From an uncultured Alphaproteobacteria bacterium (GTDB lineage: Bacteria; Pseudomonadota; Alphaproteobacteria; HIMB59; GCA-002718135), in assembly GCA_902518705.1 (NCBI GenBank), contig CABYHW010000002.1, positions 1-64,000 on the forward strand: a DNA stretch of 64,000 nt, written 5' to 3'. Under the pieces are notes generated by a model. It did not search any database. It saw only the letters and a list, made by a program, of their open reading frames with translations, and was not told the DNA's origin. The position numbers and the translations under genes are program-made. Of the stretch, positions 29,140-38,114 are shown piece by piece (the stretch's first letter is position 1; each line of letters begins with the position of its first letter).

Positions 29140-30111
29140 ATGCAGGGTTTTGATCAAAAATTTAGAGATCTACCCGATTATATACTAAAAATTACATATC
29201 AAATTTGGGAAGACAAGGATGTTGAGTCAATAAGAGAATATTATGCAAAAGGAATTCCAGTTAGGTCCCCTGCTGGAGTTGTGTATGGACCTGATGCAGT
29301 TGTGAAAGCAACTTATGCAACTTTAGAAGAATTTCCTGACCGTCAACTTTTAGGTGAAGATGTCATATGGATAGGTAATGAACATGATGGGTATTTATCT
29401 TCGCACCGAATTTTAACTAGAGCAACCCACTTGAATGATGGTGTTTATGGAAAAGCAACAGGAAAAAAACTTATTTATAGAGTAATTGCAGATTGTGCAT
29501 GCAAGGATAATCAAGTGTATGATGAATGGCTTGTTAGAGATCAGGGCGCAATCGTAAGACAACTTAATTTAGATCCAAAAAAATATGCAAAACAAATAAT
29601 TGATAATCAAGGGGGTGTTGAAAATTGCGCAGTTCCTTTTAACAAAAATACGCCTTTGGATTTAAAATATTCACAATTAAATTTACCGGAAAAAAATTCA
29701 GGTTATGAATATGCAGAAGTCCTAAAATCTATATTTAATAAAGATATTAATATAGTTGATAAAAAATATGATAGAGCAATAAATCAAGAATTACCAGGCG
29801 GATTGAAAGCTTACGGAGTTGAAGAAGTAAAAACTTTTTGGACTTCTCTATTGTCATCATTTCCTGATGCAACATTTTCAATTGATCATGTTAGCTATTT
29901 AGAAGAACCAAATCAGTACAGAAAGGCAGCTATTAGATGGTCTCTTAATGGTGTTCATTCGGGTTCGGGATATTTTGGAGTACCTAGTCAAGCAGCAGTT
30001 CATGTCATGGCTATATCACATGTTGAATTTGGACCACGAGGTATTAAAAATGAATGGATTTTGTTTGATGAAACTGAAATTTGGAAACAAATTTTGATGA
30101 AAACAGGATAG
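29140..30111 (+). CDS. Two-domain SnoaL-like protein
   Basis: A 323-residue protein with two NTF2-fold repeats; each begins with a helix ending in YAKG/DRAI and ends in a DEW/EWI segment. Motifs include VRSPAGVVYGPDAVVKATYATLEEFPDRQLLGEDVIW and, in the second half, LPGGLKAYGVEEVKTFW. It differs more from the two other SnoaL-like proteins in the cluster than they do from each other. It follows the bicupin gene after three bases, so it is likely co-transcribed. Function unknown. Confidence 0.68.
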   Translation: MQGFDQKFRDLPDYILKITYQIWEDKDVESIREYYAKGIPVRSPAGVVYGPDAVVKATYATLEEFPDRQLLGEDVIWIGNEHDGYLSSHRILTRATHLNDGVYGKATGKKLIYRVIADCACKDNQVYDEWLVRDQGAIVRQLNLDPKKYAKQIIDNQGGVENCAVPFNKNTPLDLKYSQLNLPEKNSGYEYAEVLKSIFNKDINIVDKKYDRAINQELPGGLKAYGVEEVKTFWTSLLSSFPDATFSIDHVSYLEEPNQYRKAAIRWSLNGVHSGSGYFGVPSQAAVHVMAISHVEFGPRGIKNEWILFDETEIWKQILMKTG

Positions 30112-30118
30112 CTAAAGA

Positions 30119-31249
30119 TTGAACACGAAAATTTTAACAACACATGTAGGAAGTTTACCTCGTTCTAAAGCTTTATCAGAATTACTTTTTGCAAAAGATA
30201 AGGGAGATAGTTTTAGTGAAAATGAATTTGATGATGTTGTAAAACAAAATGTAAGTGACATTGTCAAAAAACAACTTGATACAGGTATTGATTTTGTCAG
30301 TGATGGTGAAATGAGTAAAATCAGTTATGCTACATATGTTAAAGATAGAATTAATGGTTTTTCCGGTGAAAGTGAAAGAAGAGCGCCAGCTGACTTAGAT
30401 GCATTTCCTGAATATAAAGATAAAATTGCTAAAAGTGGGGGAACACCTACTTATACCCGACCCTGTTGTACTGGAGAACTCTCTATTAAAAATAATGATG
30501 ATCTTTTAAAAGATATAAATAATCTATCTTCTGCATTAAGTGCTAATAATCATACTAAGGGCTTTATGAATGCTGCTTCACCAGGAGTCATAAATGTTTT
30601 TTTACCTAATAAATTTTACAAAAATGATGACGAGTACCTAAGTAAGCTTAGCGTGATTATGGCAGAAGAATATCAACAAATTACTTCTAATAATTTATTC
30701 TTGCAAGTTGATTGTCCAGATTTAGCCCTAGCAAGGCATATGAATTTTAAAGAATTAGATGAAAAAAGTTTTTTGCTGCGAGCTGAAAAACAAATTGAAG
30801 CTCTTAATCTTTCACTGGCATCAGTTCCACAACACAAAATTAGAATGCATATCTGCTGGGGAAATTATGAAGGACCTCATACCTTTGATATTGGTTTGGA
30901 AAAAATTTTACCAATAGTACTTAAGGCAAAAAGTAAATATTTATTAATTGAGTCTTCTAATCCAAGACATGCTCATGAATGGAAAGTTTTTGAAAAGATT
31001 AAATTGCCACGAGATAAAGTTATTGTGCCCGGTGTTATTGATTCTACTTCAAATTTTGTTGAACACCCGGAAGTTGTTGCTGATCGGTTAAAACAATTTT
31101 CTACTTTTGTACCAAAGGAGCAAATTATGGCTGGTACAGATTGTGGTTTTAGTACTTTTGCTGGATTTGGAAAAGTTGATGAAAAAATTTGTTATGAGAA
31201 ATTAATTTCGTTAGTTGAGGGCACTCAAATAGCATCTAAAACGATTTGA
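30119..31249 (+). CDS. MetE-like (cobalamin-independent methyl/alkyl transferase) protein
   Basis: A 376-residue UROD/MetE-superfamily protein. It starts at a TTG (30119) giving MNTKILTTHVGSLPRS, the usual start of this group. Zn-binding residues are visible as H and C in RMHICWGNYEG (about residues 239-249) and C in GTDCGFSTF (about 338-346). The length of about 375 fits stand-alone MetE-like proteins, including epoxyalkane:coenzyme M transferase, rather than full MetE (about 750). It may transfer a methyl or alkyl group from the compound this cluster degrades to a thiol. The donor and acceptor cannot be read from sequence. Confidence 0.72.
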   Translation: MNTKILTTHVGSLPRSKALSELLFAKDKGDSFSENEFDDVVKQNVSDIVKKQLDTGIDFVSDGEMSKISYATYVKDRINGFSGESERRAPADLDAFPEYKDKIAKSGGTPTYTRPCCTGELSIKNNDDLLKDINNLSSALSANNHTKGFMNAASPGVINVFLPNKFYKNDDEYLSKLSVIMAEEYQQITSNNLFLQVDCPDLALARHMNFKELDEKSFLLRAEKQIEALNLSLASVPQHKIRMHICWGNYEGPHTFDIGLEKILPIVLKAKSKYLLIESSNPRHAHEWKVFEKIKLPRDKVIVPGVIDSTSNFVEHPEVVADRLKQFSTFVPKEQIMAGTDCGFSTFAGFGKVDEKICYEKLISLVEGTQIASKTI

Positions 31250-31250
31250 T

Positions 31251-31943
31251 TTAAAATAAAAAATTAGTAATAATTTTATTAAAAGTTTTCGGCTTCTCTA
31301 GCATTACAAAATGAGAAGAATTTTTAATTTCTGTATAAACTGAATATTTTATTTTCTTATTTAATTCATTGTTCATAATATTAGAGGATAGTTTATCGTT
31401 TTTGCCACGAATAATAAGAGTTTTTGATACAATCTTATCTAGTTTATTCAATTGATTAGGTCTTTTTAGAATCAAATTCGTTTGGTCTAAAAAAGTTTTA
31501 TATCCTAATTGTTTAGCCATTAAATAAACAGTATTTTGGTATGATGTATTTTTCAAATCTTTATTAGAAAAATAGGAACTATAGTTTTTTTGATAAAATA
31601 ATTTTGCGAAGTTATTTTTATTTAAGGTTGTTAATGACTTTTCTAAAAGCAACTTTCTTTTTTGTGAAATATTTCTTGCATTAGTTCCTATTAAAACTAA
31701 TTTATCTAATATTTCTGGATACTCGATTGCTAATTTTATTGCAATAAATCCTCCCATTGAAAAACCAATAACAGAAATTTTTTTTTTATTTTTGTTTATG
31801 ATTTTTTGTACAGCATCATCAACTGTAGCAATATTCTTTAGAGAAGGAATGGAAACATTATATCTTTTTTTTAGAATAGATATTTGTGCATCCCAAATGT
31901 TTTTGTTACACATGTATCCAGGGATTAAAATTACTTTACCCAA
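31251..31943 (-). CDS. Alpha/beta-fold hydrolase
   Basis: A 230-residue hydrolase. The nucleophile elbow is GFSMGGF with S62, the acid is probably D in IRGKNDKLSS, and the histidine is in SSHFVMLEKP near the C-terminus, so the triad is complete. The N-terminal VILIPGYMCNKNIWD is the oxyanion-hole region. It belongs to the small esterase/lactonase/BioH-like group. It is three bases downstream of the LacI-type gene, probably in one transcript. The substrate is unknown; a lactone or ester intermediate of the neighbouring sugar-type pathway is a guess. Confidence 0.75.
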   Translation of the reverse strand: MGKVILIPGYMCNKNIWDAQISILKKRYNVSIPSLKNIATVDDAVQKIINKNKKKISVIGFSMGGFIAIKLAIEYPEILDKLVLIGTNARNISQKRKLLLEKSLTTLNKNNFAKLFYQKNYSSYFSNKDLKNTSYQNTVYLMAKQLGYKTFLDQTNLILKRPNQLNKLDKIVSKTLIIRGKNDKLSSNIMNNELNKKIKYSVYTEIKNSSHFVMLEKPKTFNKIITNFLF

Positions 31944-31946
31944 TTT

Positions 31947-32951
31947 CTATCTAGTTGTATTTCGATAAATAAATTTACCCTGAATTAAATGATTGATAGG
32001 CTCTAACTCTGGATCCTTAATGTTATCATCTATTATTTGGGTTACAAGTTTAGACATTTGTCTTACTGGTTGTCTAATTGTTGTTAAATTATATGAATGC
32101 CAATTTGCTGAAGATATGTCATCATATCCAATTACCTCTATCTCTTCTGGTATATTAAGTTTTGTATTTTTTTTAATATAATCAACACAACCAAAAGCCA
32201 TAATATCATCAGCACAAAACAATGCTGTAATATTATTTTTTAAAAGTTTTTTTGCTGAATCTAAACCTCCTTCATATGTAAAATTTCCTCTTTCATGAAA
32301 CAGTTTAATTTTGTATAAATTATTTAAATAGTTTTTGAAACCTTTACATCTTTCTTCACTTACAAATGATCCAATTGGTCCTTCAACCATTCCTATTTTA
32401 GTATGCCCATTATTAACGAAATGTTCTGCCGCCGCTTCTCCACCATACTTATGATCACAAGCTACAGAACTCAGTGTAGGTATTTTCCAATTTCTATTAA
32501 ATGCAATAAGTTGAATTTGTTTGGCTAAACAGTTTTCTACAAACGCATCAGTAGGCTTTGTTGCTGAAACAATCGCAACTAACTTTTCTTTTAAGTAGGG
32601 TTGAATTAAATTATCATCTAATTCCTCACCATCATCAGTAGTAATTAATAAAATTCTATACCCTGATACTCTTAGAGCTTCATGTAATTCGATAAGCACC
32701 TCAGGATAATATCTATTCGTAATATATGGCAATATAACACCAACTAAACCTCCCTCATCTAAACTCAGAGAATTAGTTGAAAAGGACTGTGGTTTATATC
32801 CTAGTTTTTTTGCTGCTTCGATAACTCTCAATTTTGTTCTATTAGAAATGCTTGCTCCTTTTGTAAAGCATCGTGAAACAGCCGATTGTGACACACCTGC
32901 TAGCTTTGCCACACTACTTGATGTTGGTAATTTTGCTTTCTGAATGTTCAT
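31947..32951 (-). CDS. LacI-family transcriptional regulator
   Basis: A 334-residue LacI/PurR-type regulator. The N-terminal helix-turn-helix is SSVAKLAGVSQSAVSRCF (about residues 12-29) with the hinge helix following at about 45-58, then a Peripla_BP_3-like ligand domain (GLVGVILPYITNRYYPEVL onward). It is divergent from the sugar-binding protein gene at 33079 (127-base gap), the classic layout for a local sugar-operon repressor. The ligand is probably the imported sugar or an intermediate. Confidence 0.9.
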   Translation of the reverse strand: MNIQKAKLPTSSSVAKLAGVSQSAVSRCFTKGASISNRTKLRVIEAAKKLGYKPQSFSTNSLSLDEGGLVGVILPYITNRYYPEVLIELHEALRVSGYRILLITTDDGEELDDNLIQPYLKEKLVAIVSATKPTDAFVENCLAKQIQLIAFNRNWKIPTLSSVACDHKYGGEAAAEHFVNNGHTKIGMVEGPIGSFVSEERCKGFKNYLNNLYKIKLFHERGNFTYEGGLDSAKKLLKNNITALFCADDIMAFGCVDYIKKNTKLNIPEEIEVIGYDDISSANWHSYNLTTIRQPVRQMSKLVTQIIDDNIKDPELEPINHLIQGKFIYRNTTR

Positions 32952-32977
32952 TTATCCACTATTAATTTATTCATTAC

Positions 32978-33063
32978 ATTGCATATTAATTCAAAGTAAT
33001 GCAATATCATTTTAATAATTATAGTTATATACATACGCGTAAAAAAATTGTTTTTTATACGTA
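32978..33063. promoter_or_regulatory. Divergent promoter region with candidate LacI-type operators
   Basis: The gap between lacI-type and binding-protein genes contains ATTGCAT (32978-32984) / ATGCAAT (32999-33005), an exact seven-base inverted repeat with a 14-base spacer. It also has TACGCGTA (33034-33041), a perfect palindrome with the central CG usual for LacI-family sites, and an imperfect repeat of the same letters to 33063. A Shine-Dalgarno GGAGG is at 33070-33074. The repeats fit an autoregulated divergent promoter. Confidence 0.45.
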
Positions 33064-33078
33064 ATATATGGAGGAAAC

Positions 33079-34320
33079 ATGTTTTTAAAAAAATTAATTT
33101 TAGGTGGATTAACAGCACTATTCTTCAGCTCATCTTTGTTTGCGGCTGATTGTGGTCCTAATGGACAATCCATCCGAATTTTAGCAAGTGATTTTCCAGC
33201 AATTCACGCAATAGCAAATTCTGCTGAAAGCAATTGTGCAGGATCTGCTTCTGAATTCACTCGAAATCATACTACTGAAGCACGCCAAATAATGAACGCT
33301 GCTCAAACACCAGATCCAGCAGAGTATACATCAGTGATTGTAGCTAACTCTACTCTTGTTCAGTTAATGAATGATGGACTAGTTAGACCATTAAATGACC
33401 TAGTCGAAAAATATGGTGGCAACTTAAAATCTAATCAACTTATAACTATTGATGGTAAAATAATGGCTATAGCATTCATGGCTAATTCTCAGCACATGTA
33501 TTATAGAACAGATATTTTAGATAAAGCTGGAGTTGATGGAATGCCAGCAACTTATGATGAAATAATTTCTGCTGCTGAAAAAATACGTTCAGCTGGTATT
33601 ATGGAGCATCCACTTGTAATGAATCTTAAAGTAGGATGGAATGTTGGAGAAGTATTTAATACTATATACTTAGCACATGGTGGAGAATTCTTTAAGCAAG
33701 GTAGTGCAGAAGCATCTATTAATAACGCTAAAGGTATTGCGGCTCTAGAAACAATGAAAGCTCTAGTTGAGTATGCTCATCCTGATCATTTAACACAGGC
33801 ATCTGATGATACGCAAGGATTATGGGAAGCTGGTCAAGCTGCAATTGGCTTTATGTGGGGTTCTCGTGGAGGAGTTATACTAGATAATGAAGGTTCTTCA
33901 GCTGAGGTGACTTCAAATACTGTTCTATCTGCAGCTCCAACTGTTACTGGTGGTTCAATACCAGGAGCAACTTTATGGTGGGATGGAATAACTATAGCAA
34001 CTAACGTGTCTGACAGTGAAGCGGAAGCAACGTTTGCAGCACTTGTAAGTGGTATGACTTCAGAAATGGTTGCTGCTAATAATGATGATGCAATTTGGTT
34101 AATTGATGGTTTTAAACCTGGTCCAGCTGCAGCAGGAGTGTCTGCAACTGCTCAAGGCGGCGCTAAATCTTATCCAATGTTTGCTCAAATGGGATTATTG
34201 CACAATGCATTAGGTGCAGAGCTAGTTGATTTTTTAAAGGGAGCAGAAAGTGCTGAACAAGCACTTAGTGATGTAGAGGCTGTTTACGAAACAGCTGCTA
34301 AAGACGCAGGTTATCTGTAG
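33079..34320 (+). CDS. Carbohydrate ABC transporter, substrate-binding protein (family 1)
   Basis: A 413-residue periplasmic protein with a signal peptide (MFLKKLILGG..., cleavage after SSLFA). The mature part has SIRILASDFPAIHAI, an ARQIMNAAQ block and MYYRTDILDKAG, the usual family-1 sugar-binding fold motif. A good SD (GGAGG, 33070-33074) precedes it. The gene is first in a transporter operon and is followed by a hairpin. No ATPase gene follows the two permease genes, so a shared UgpC/MsmX-type ATPase elsewhere is expected. Confidence 0.9.
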   Translation: MFLKKLILGGLTALFFSSSLFAADCGPNGQSIRILASDFPAIHAIANSAESNCAGSASEFTRNHTTEARQIMNAAQTPDPAEYTSVIVANSTLVQLMNDGLVRPLNDLVEKYGGNLKSNQLITIDGKIMAIAFMANSQHMYYRTDILDKAGVDGMPATYDEIISAAEKIRSAGIMEHPLVMNLKVGWNVGEVFNTIYLAHGGEFFKQGSAEASINNAKGIAALETMKALVEYAHPDHLTQASDDTQGLWEAGQAAIGFMWGSRGGVILDNEGSSAEVTSNTVLSAAPTVTGGSIPGATLWWDGITIATNVSDSEAEATFAALVSGMTSEMVAANNDDAIWLIDGFKPGPAAAGVSATAQGGAKSYPMFAQMGLLHNALGAELVDFLKGAESAEQALSDVEAVYETAAKDAGYL

Positions 34321-34342
34321 TCAATAAATATAAATCAATAAA

Positions 34343-34370
34343 AAGGGGTTTTCAAATTTGAAAACCCCTT
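34343..34370 (+). terminator. Hairpin between binding-protein and permease genes
   Basis: AAGGGGTTTTC and GAAAACCCCTT form an 11-base-pair perfect stem around a six-base AAATTT loop, 22 bases after the binding-protein stop and 30 before the permease start. It is followed by a short run of T and C (ATATCTTTCT). It would stop part of transcription or stabilise the upstream mRNA, giving more binding protein than permease. Confidence 0.75.
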
Positions 34371-34400
34371 ATATCTTTCTATGTAATTTAAAATAGCATA

Positions 34401-35435
34401 ATGAAGCACAGCACATTCTTATTATTCACCCTTCCTTCATTAAGTGTAATGTTTTTATTTATTGCAATACCTATAGTTTCTGTTTTTATTCAATCCCTAC
34501 ATATAGAACATAAACAAGTAATAATTGTTTCAGAAAATTGTGATCCTTTTGGATGTGAGACAACAACATCTGTGGATACTGAAGCTTCTGCGAAGTTAAA
34601 AGAAAAAGCACCTCTTGGTAAATTTAATGGATTTAAAACGTATTCAAACAGAATGCATTTTGCATTTGATGAAATAGGAGAGGCTTGGAATAGCTCGGAT
34701 AGTTTTATAGTCTTTGTAAAAAAAATATATAATTACCCCTTATATAGAGCGCTTAGCTTTACTCTTACTTACACCTTTGTAGTTACTCCGTTTGTTTTAT
34801 TTCTTGGTTTTTTAGTTGCTCTTGGAGTCAATAATCTTCCTAAGTTGTTAAAAGGTCCAACAATTTTTGCATCTCTTCTTCCAATGATAGTTACACCTCT
34901 TGTTGGTTCATTGATATTGTTTTGGATGGTTGATGGCGATGGTGTTATTGGAGCCACACTCCAAAAAATATTTAATGATAATTCTCTGAGCTTGAAAGCA
35001 TCACCTGTGCTTACCTGGGTCATGTTGATGGTCTATGGTATATGGCATTTGATGCCGTTTAGTTTTATTGTTTTTTATGCAGGTCTTCAAACAGTTCCTC
35101 ATGAAACAATTGAGGCAGCAACTATAGATGGTGCATCTAAATTTCAAAGAACACGCCATGTCGTTATTCCTCATTTAATGCCACTTGCTATTTTTATAAC
35201 TTTAATACTTTTAATGGATAATTTTAGAGTTTTTGAACCAATAATAAGTTTTAGAGCAGAAGCCCACGCTACCTCAATATCCTGGTTAATATGGAATCAT
35301 TTGCGTGAAAGTGCTTACCCTCTATATAATGCAGCAGGAGCAACATCTATGATTACTATTTTTTGCGTAGGAATTTTACTTTTGCCAGTGCTAATTCGAA
35401 CATGGAGAGATTTTAATGAAAAAAATAAGGGTTAG
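34401..35435 (+). CDS. Carbohydrate ABC transporter, permease 1 (MalF/UgpA type)
   Basis: A 344-residue inner-membrane protein. The first membrane segment (residues 8-30) is followed by an unusually long periplasmic stretch of about 80 residues (SENCDPFGCETT... to about residue 115), then five more segments. The EAA loop that contacts the ATPase is EAATIDGASKFQRTRHVVIP (about 225-244). Pairs with the permease at 35442, six bases downstream. Confidence 0.88.
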   Translation: MKHSTFLLFTLPSLSVMFLFIAIPIVSVFIQSLHIEHKQVIIVSENCDPFGCETTTSVDTEASAKLKEKAPLGKFNGFKTYSNRMHFAFDEIGEAWNSSDSFIVFVKKIYNYPLYRALSFTLTYTFVVTPFVLFLGFLVALGVNNLPKLLKGPTIFASLLPMIVTPLVGSLILFWMVDGDGVIGATLQKIFNDNSLSLKASPVLTWVMLMVYGIWHLMPFSFIVFYAGLQTVPHETIEAATIDGASKFQRTRHVVIPHLMPLAIFITLILLMDNFRVFEPIISFRAEAHATSISWLIWNHLRESAYPLYNAAGATSMITIFCVGILLLPVLIRTWRDFNEKNKG

Positions 35436-35441
35436 AAATTT

Positions 35442-36323
35442 ATGAATACAAAAATTGAAAATAAATTAACCCCAGTTCGAATTATTGCTTTTGTATTCGT
35501 GGCTCTCTGGTTGATTGTTGCTATGTTTCCTTTTATCTGGACATTGTGGGGGTCTTTTAAAGTACAAGCTGATTTTTTTTCAAAAGCTGACTGGGCAAAT
35601 GCAATATTTGGCTTTCATACTGAAAAACAAACAGGTAATTTTTTTACTATTGATGGATATTATGGCTCTTGGATACAAGAGGAATTTTGGCGCGCTGTTA
35701 TTAACACAAGCATAGTAGTATTTTTTACAGTTTTAATTTCTCTTACATTTGGAACTTTAGGAGGCTATGCTCTTGCAAGGTCTACTTATCGATATGCCTT
35801 CTGGATTTTAATGGCAGGTCTTATTTTTCGTGCGATGCCTCATATGACTTTAGTTTCAGGATATCTTCAACCTTTTTTTGCATGGAATGTTTGGGGAATT
35901 TTACCTACAACAATAATTGTACTTGTTGCAATTAATCAGCCTTTTACTCTGTGGATGTTACATTCATTTTTTTTAAATATACCAAAAGATTTAGATGAAA
36001 GCGCTATGTGCGATGGCTGTAATAGATTTCAAGCATTTAGATATGTGATCATTCCTATAATGTGGCCGGGTGTAATAACTACTGGATTATTTAGTTTCCT
36101 TCTTGCTTACAATGATTTTACAGTTACATCTATGTTGCTTTCAGATGAAAATGAAACAATGATCCCAGCAATTGCTAGCTTTTTAGGTACCGTACAGGAA
36201 GAAGGTAAAGTAATGTATGCTGTAGCTGCCGTTGTTTCAGCAACTGCTCCATTATTCTTTCTTGTAATGTTTTTTCAAAGACAGATTGTTAGCGGATTAA
36301 CAGCTGGAGCAGTTAAAGGTTAA
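35442..36323 (+). CDS. Carbohydrate ABC transporter, permease 2 (MalG/UgpE type)
   Basis: A 293-residue permease with six membrane segments. The EAA-type loop is LDESAMCDGCNRFQAFRYVIIP (about residues 190-211), followed by the usual C-terminal helix ending RQIVSGLTAGAVKG, which is diagnostic for MalG-type subunits. It lies between permease 1 and a SnoaL-like gene, five bases downstream. Confidence 0.9.
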   Translation: MNTKIENKLTPVRIIAFVFVALWLIVAMFPFIWTLWGSFKVQADFFSKADWANAIFGFHTEKQTGNFFTIDGYYGSWIQEEFWRAVINTSIVVFFTVLISLTFGTLGGYALARSTYRYAFWILMAGLIFRAMPHMTLVSGYLQPFFAWNVWGILPTTIIVLVAINQPFTLWMLHSFFLNIPKDLDESAMCDGCNRFQAFRYVIIPIMWPGVITTGLFSFLLAYNDFTVTSMLLSDENETMIPAIASFLGTVQEEGKVMYAVAAVVSATAPLFFLVMFFQRQIVSGLTAGAVKG

Positions 36324-36328
36324 AAATT

Positions 36329-37402
36329 ATGAAACCTGAAGAGTTAAAAAAAAATTTTGAAAATTATCAATTAGCTACTCAAAATTTTAACAAAAATTCA
36401 ATAAAAAATTCTCTAGTTAAATATTTTTCTGAAAATTCGGTGTTTCATTTCTGCTATCCTTTTGGAACATTTAATGGTTTAGATAAATTGTTAACTAATT
36501 GTATAAACCCCCTTTTAGATAGCATTCCTGATCTTGAAAGAAGAGATATGATTGTTATGGCAGGCACAACACCTGAAGGTAAAGATTGGTTAGGCACTAT
36601 GGGCAATTATATGGGAACTTTTTTAAAATCATTTTTAGATATTCCGCCAACAGGAAATTTAGTTCATATGCGTTATCATGAGTTTTTCCAAATAGAAAAT
36701 AATCAAATTATAGAAATGCAATCAATTTGGGATCTACCTGAATTGATGATGCAGGCAAATGCATGGCCAATGAGTCCTCAGCTAGGATCTTTTTTATGCA
36801 CACCATCTCCTATGACAGGAGACGGTTTAAAGATAGAAGGTGATGGATCAAAAAATTTTGACATTGTAATAAATATGCTTCGAGATATGGTTTTACACCC
36901 TAGTAATCCAAATCCACAAGTTATGAATTTAGATAAATATTGGCACCCCAGATTTAATTGGTACGGACCAGTTGGAATTGGCACAGCAAGGGGTATCGAA
37001 GGATTTCGCCATTGGCATCAAATACCTTTTTTGCGTGCAATGCCTGATAGAAAGGGAGGCTCATCAAATGATAGTTTAAAAAATGAGGGGTTGCAGGATA
37101 TGCAAACACATTGGATATATGAAGGCGATTATGTCTGTGAAACTGGTTGGCCAAATATGCGATCTACAATTTCTCAAGATGGATGGATGGGTATTGCTCC
37201 ATCAAATCAAATTATAGAAATGCGGAGTTTAGATTTTTGGAGATTAGAAAATGGTCTTATCAGAGAGAATTGGGTTTTAGTAGACCTTCTCGATGTTTAT
37301 CAGCAAATAGGTGTTAATGTTTTTGATAGAATAAAAGAATTTAACAAAGCGAGAAACATTGGAGATATTAATATTTCTAGAGGACTTGGCTCAATAAAAT
37401 AA
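36329..37402 (+). CDS. Two-domain SnoaL-like protein (paralog of the 26962-28056 product)
   Basis: A 357-residue protein that aligns by eye with the protein at 26962-28056 over its whole length: PDLERRD near residue 68, ANAWPMS near 147, YWHPRFNWYGPVGIGTARGIEGF near 205-227 and GLIRENWVLVDLLDV at the C-terminus. It sits in the transporter operon instead of the HisD operon, so the duplication has spread across both halves of the cluster. The function is unknown; the WHP, NWYGP and ENW blocks are likely ligand or catalytic residues. Confidence 0.72.
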   Translation: MKPEELKKNFENYQLATQNFNKNSIKNSLVKYFSENSVFHFCYPFGTFNGLDKLLTNCINPLLDSIPDLERRDMIVMAGTTPEGKDWLGTMGNYMGTFLKSFLDIPPTGNLVHMRYHEFFQIENNQIIEMQSIWDLPELMMQANAWPMSPQLGSFLCTPSPMTGDGLKIEGDGSKNFDIVINMLRDMVLHPSNPNPQVMNLDKYWHPRFNWYGPVGIGTARGIEGFRHWHQIPFLRAMPDRKGGSSNDSLKNEGLQDMQTHWIYEGDYVCETGWPNMRSTISQDGWMGIAPSNQIIEMRSLDFWRLENGLIRENWVLVDLLDVYQQIGVNVFDRIKEFNKARNIGDINISRGLGSIK

Positions 37403-37441
37403 GTTTTATGATTTCTTATTCCATAAAATTAAAAGGATAAA

Positions 37442-38101
37442 ATGAATTATAAAGCAATATTATTTGGCTCAATAGGAACTTTAATTGAAACATCAGATTT
37501 GCAAAGAGAATCATTTAATGAAGCTTTTAAAGAAGCTGGACTAGATTGGTATTGGGATCAAGAGGATTATAGATTATTGCTTAAACAATCTGGTGGTACA
37601 AAAAGAATAGAGGATTTTGCAGAAAAAAATAATGTTAATGTAAATGCTTCACAAATTAGAAATAGAAAAACAGAAATCTTTAGCTCGTACATTATTCAGA
37701 ATAAACAAAAATTAAGAAAGAGTGTTGATGAAATAATTAAGTATACAAAAGATAATAATATTAAACTTGCTTTCTCAACTTCTACAACTTTAAATAATGT
37801 CGATGCAGTATTTGAAAGTCTTTCCGGTCAAATTTCAAAAGAAGAATTTGAATTCATTGGTAATAAATCATTTGTTAAAAATGAAAAACCACATCCAGAA
37901 ATTTATAAAGTTACATTGGATAAATTAAATTTACAGCCAGAAGATTGTCTTGCAATAGAGGATACTGAAGAAAGTAGTAATTCTGCCGTAAGTGCTGGAA
38001 TTAAATGCATTGGGTTTCCAGGTGATTACCATTTGGAAGATAGTTTTCAAATGTGTATTAAAAAAATGAATTTATTAGATCAATCTATTTTTTCATTGTA
38101 A
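37442..38101 (+). CDS. HAD-like protein lacking the catalytic aspartates
   Basis: A 219-residue CbbY/beta-phosphoglucomutase-type HAD fold, but motif I reads ILFGSIGTL (residues 6-14) where active enzymes have FDxDGT. The nucleophile Asp is Gly (G9) and the acid/base Asp is Ile (I11). Motif II Thr/Ser (FSTSTT), motif III Lys (NEKPHPEIY) and motif IV (AIEDTEES) remain. It is therefore unlikely to be an ordinary phosphatase or mutase. As I recall, related alphaproteobacterial proteins carry the same FGSIG motif, so it may be a conserved non-enzymatic or altered family. It lies between the transporter and the SDR gene. Confidence 0.72.
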   Translation: MNYKAILFGSIGTLIETSDLQRESFNEAFKEAGLDWYWDQEDYRLLLKQSGGTKRIEDFAEKNNVNVNASQIRNRKTEIFSSYIIQNKQKLRKSVDEIIKYTKDNNIKLAFSTSTTLNNVDAVFESLSGQISKEEFEFIGNKSFVKNEKPHPEIYKVTLDKLNLQPEDCLAIEDTEESSNSAVSAGIKCIGFPGDYHLEDSFQMCIKKMNLLDQSIFSL

Positions 38102-38114
38102 ATAATCAGATCAA

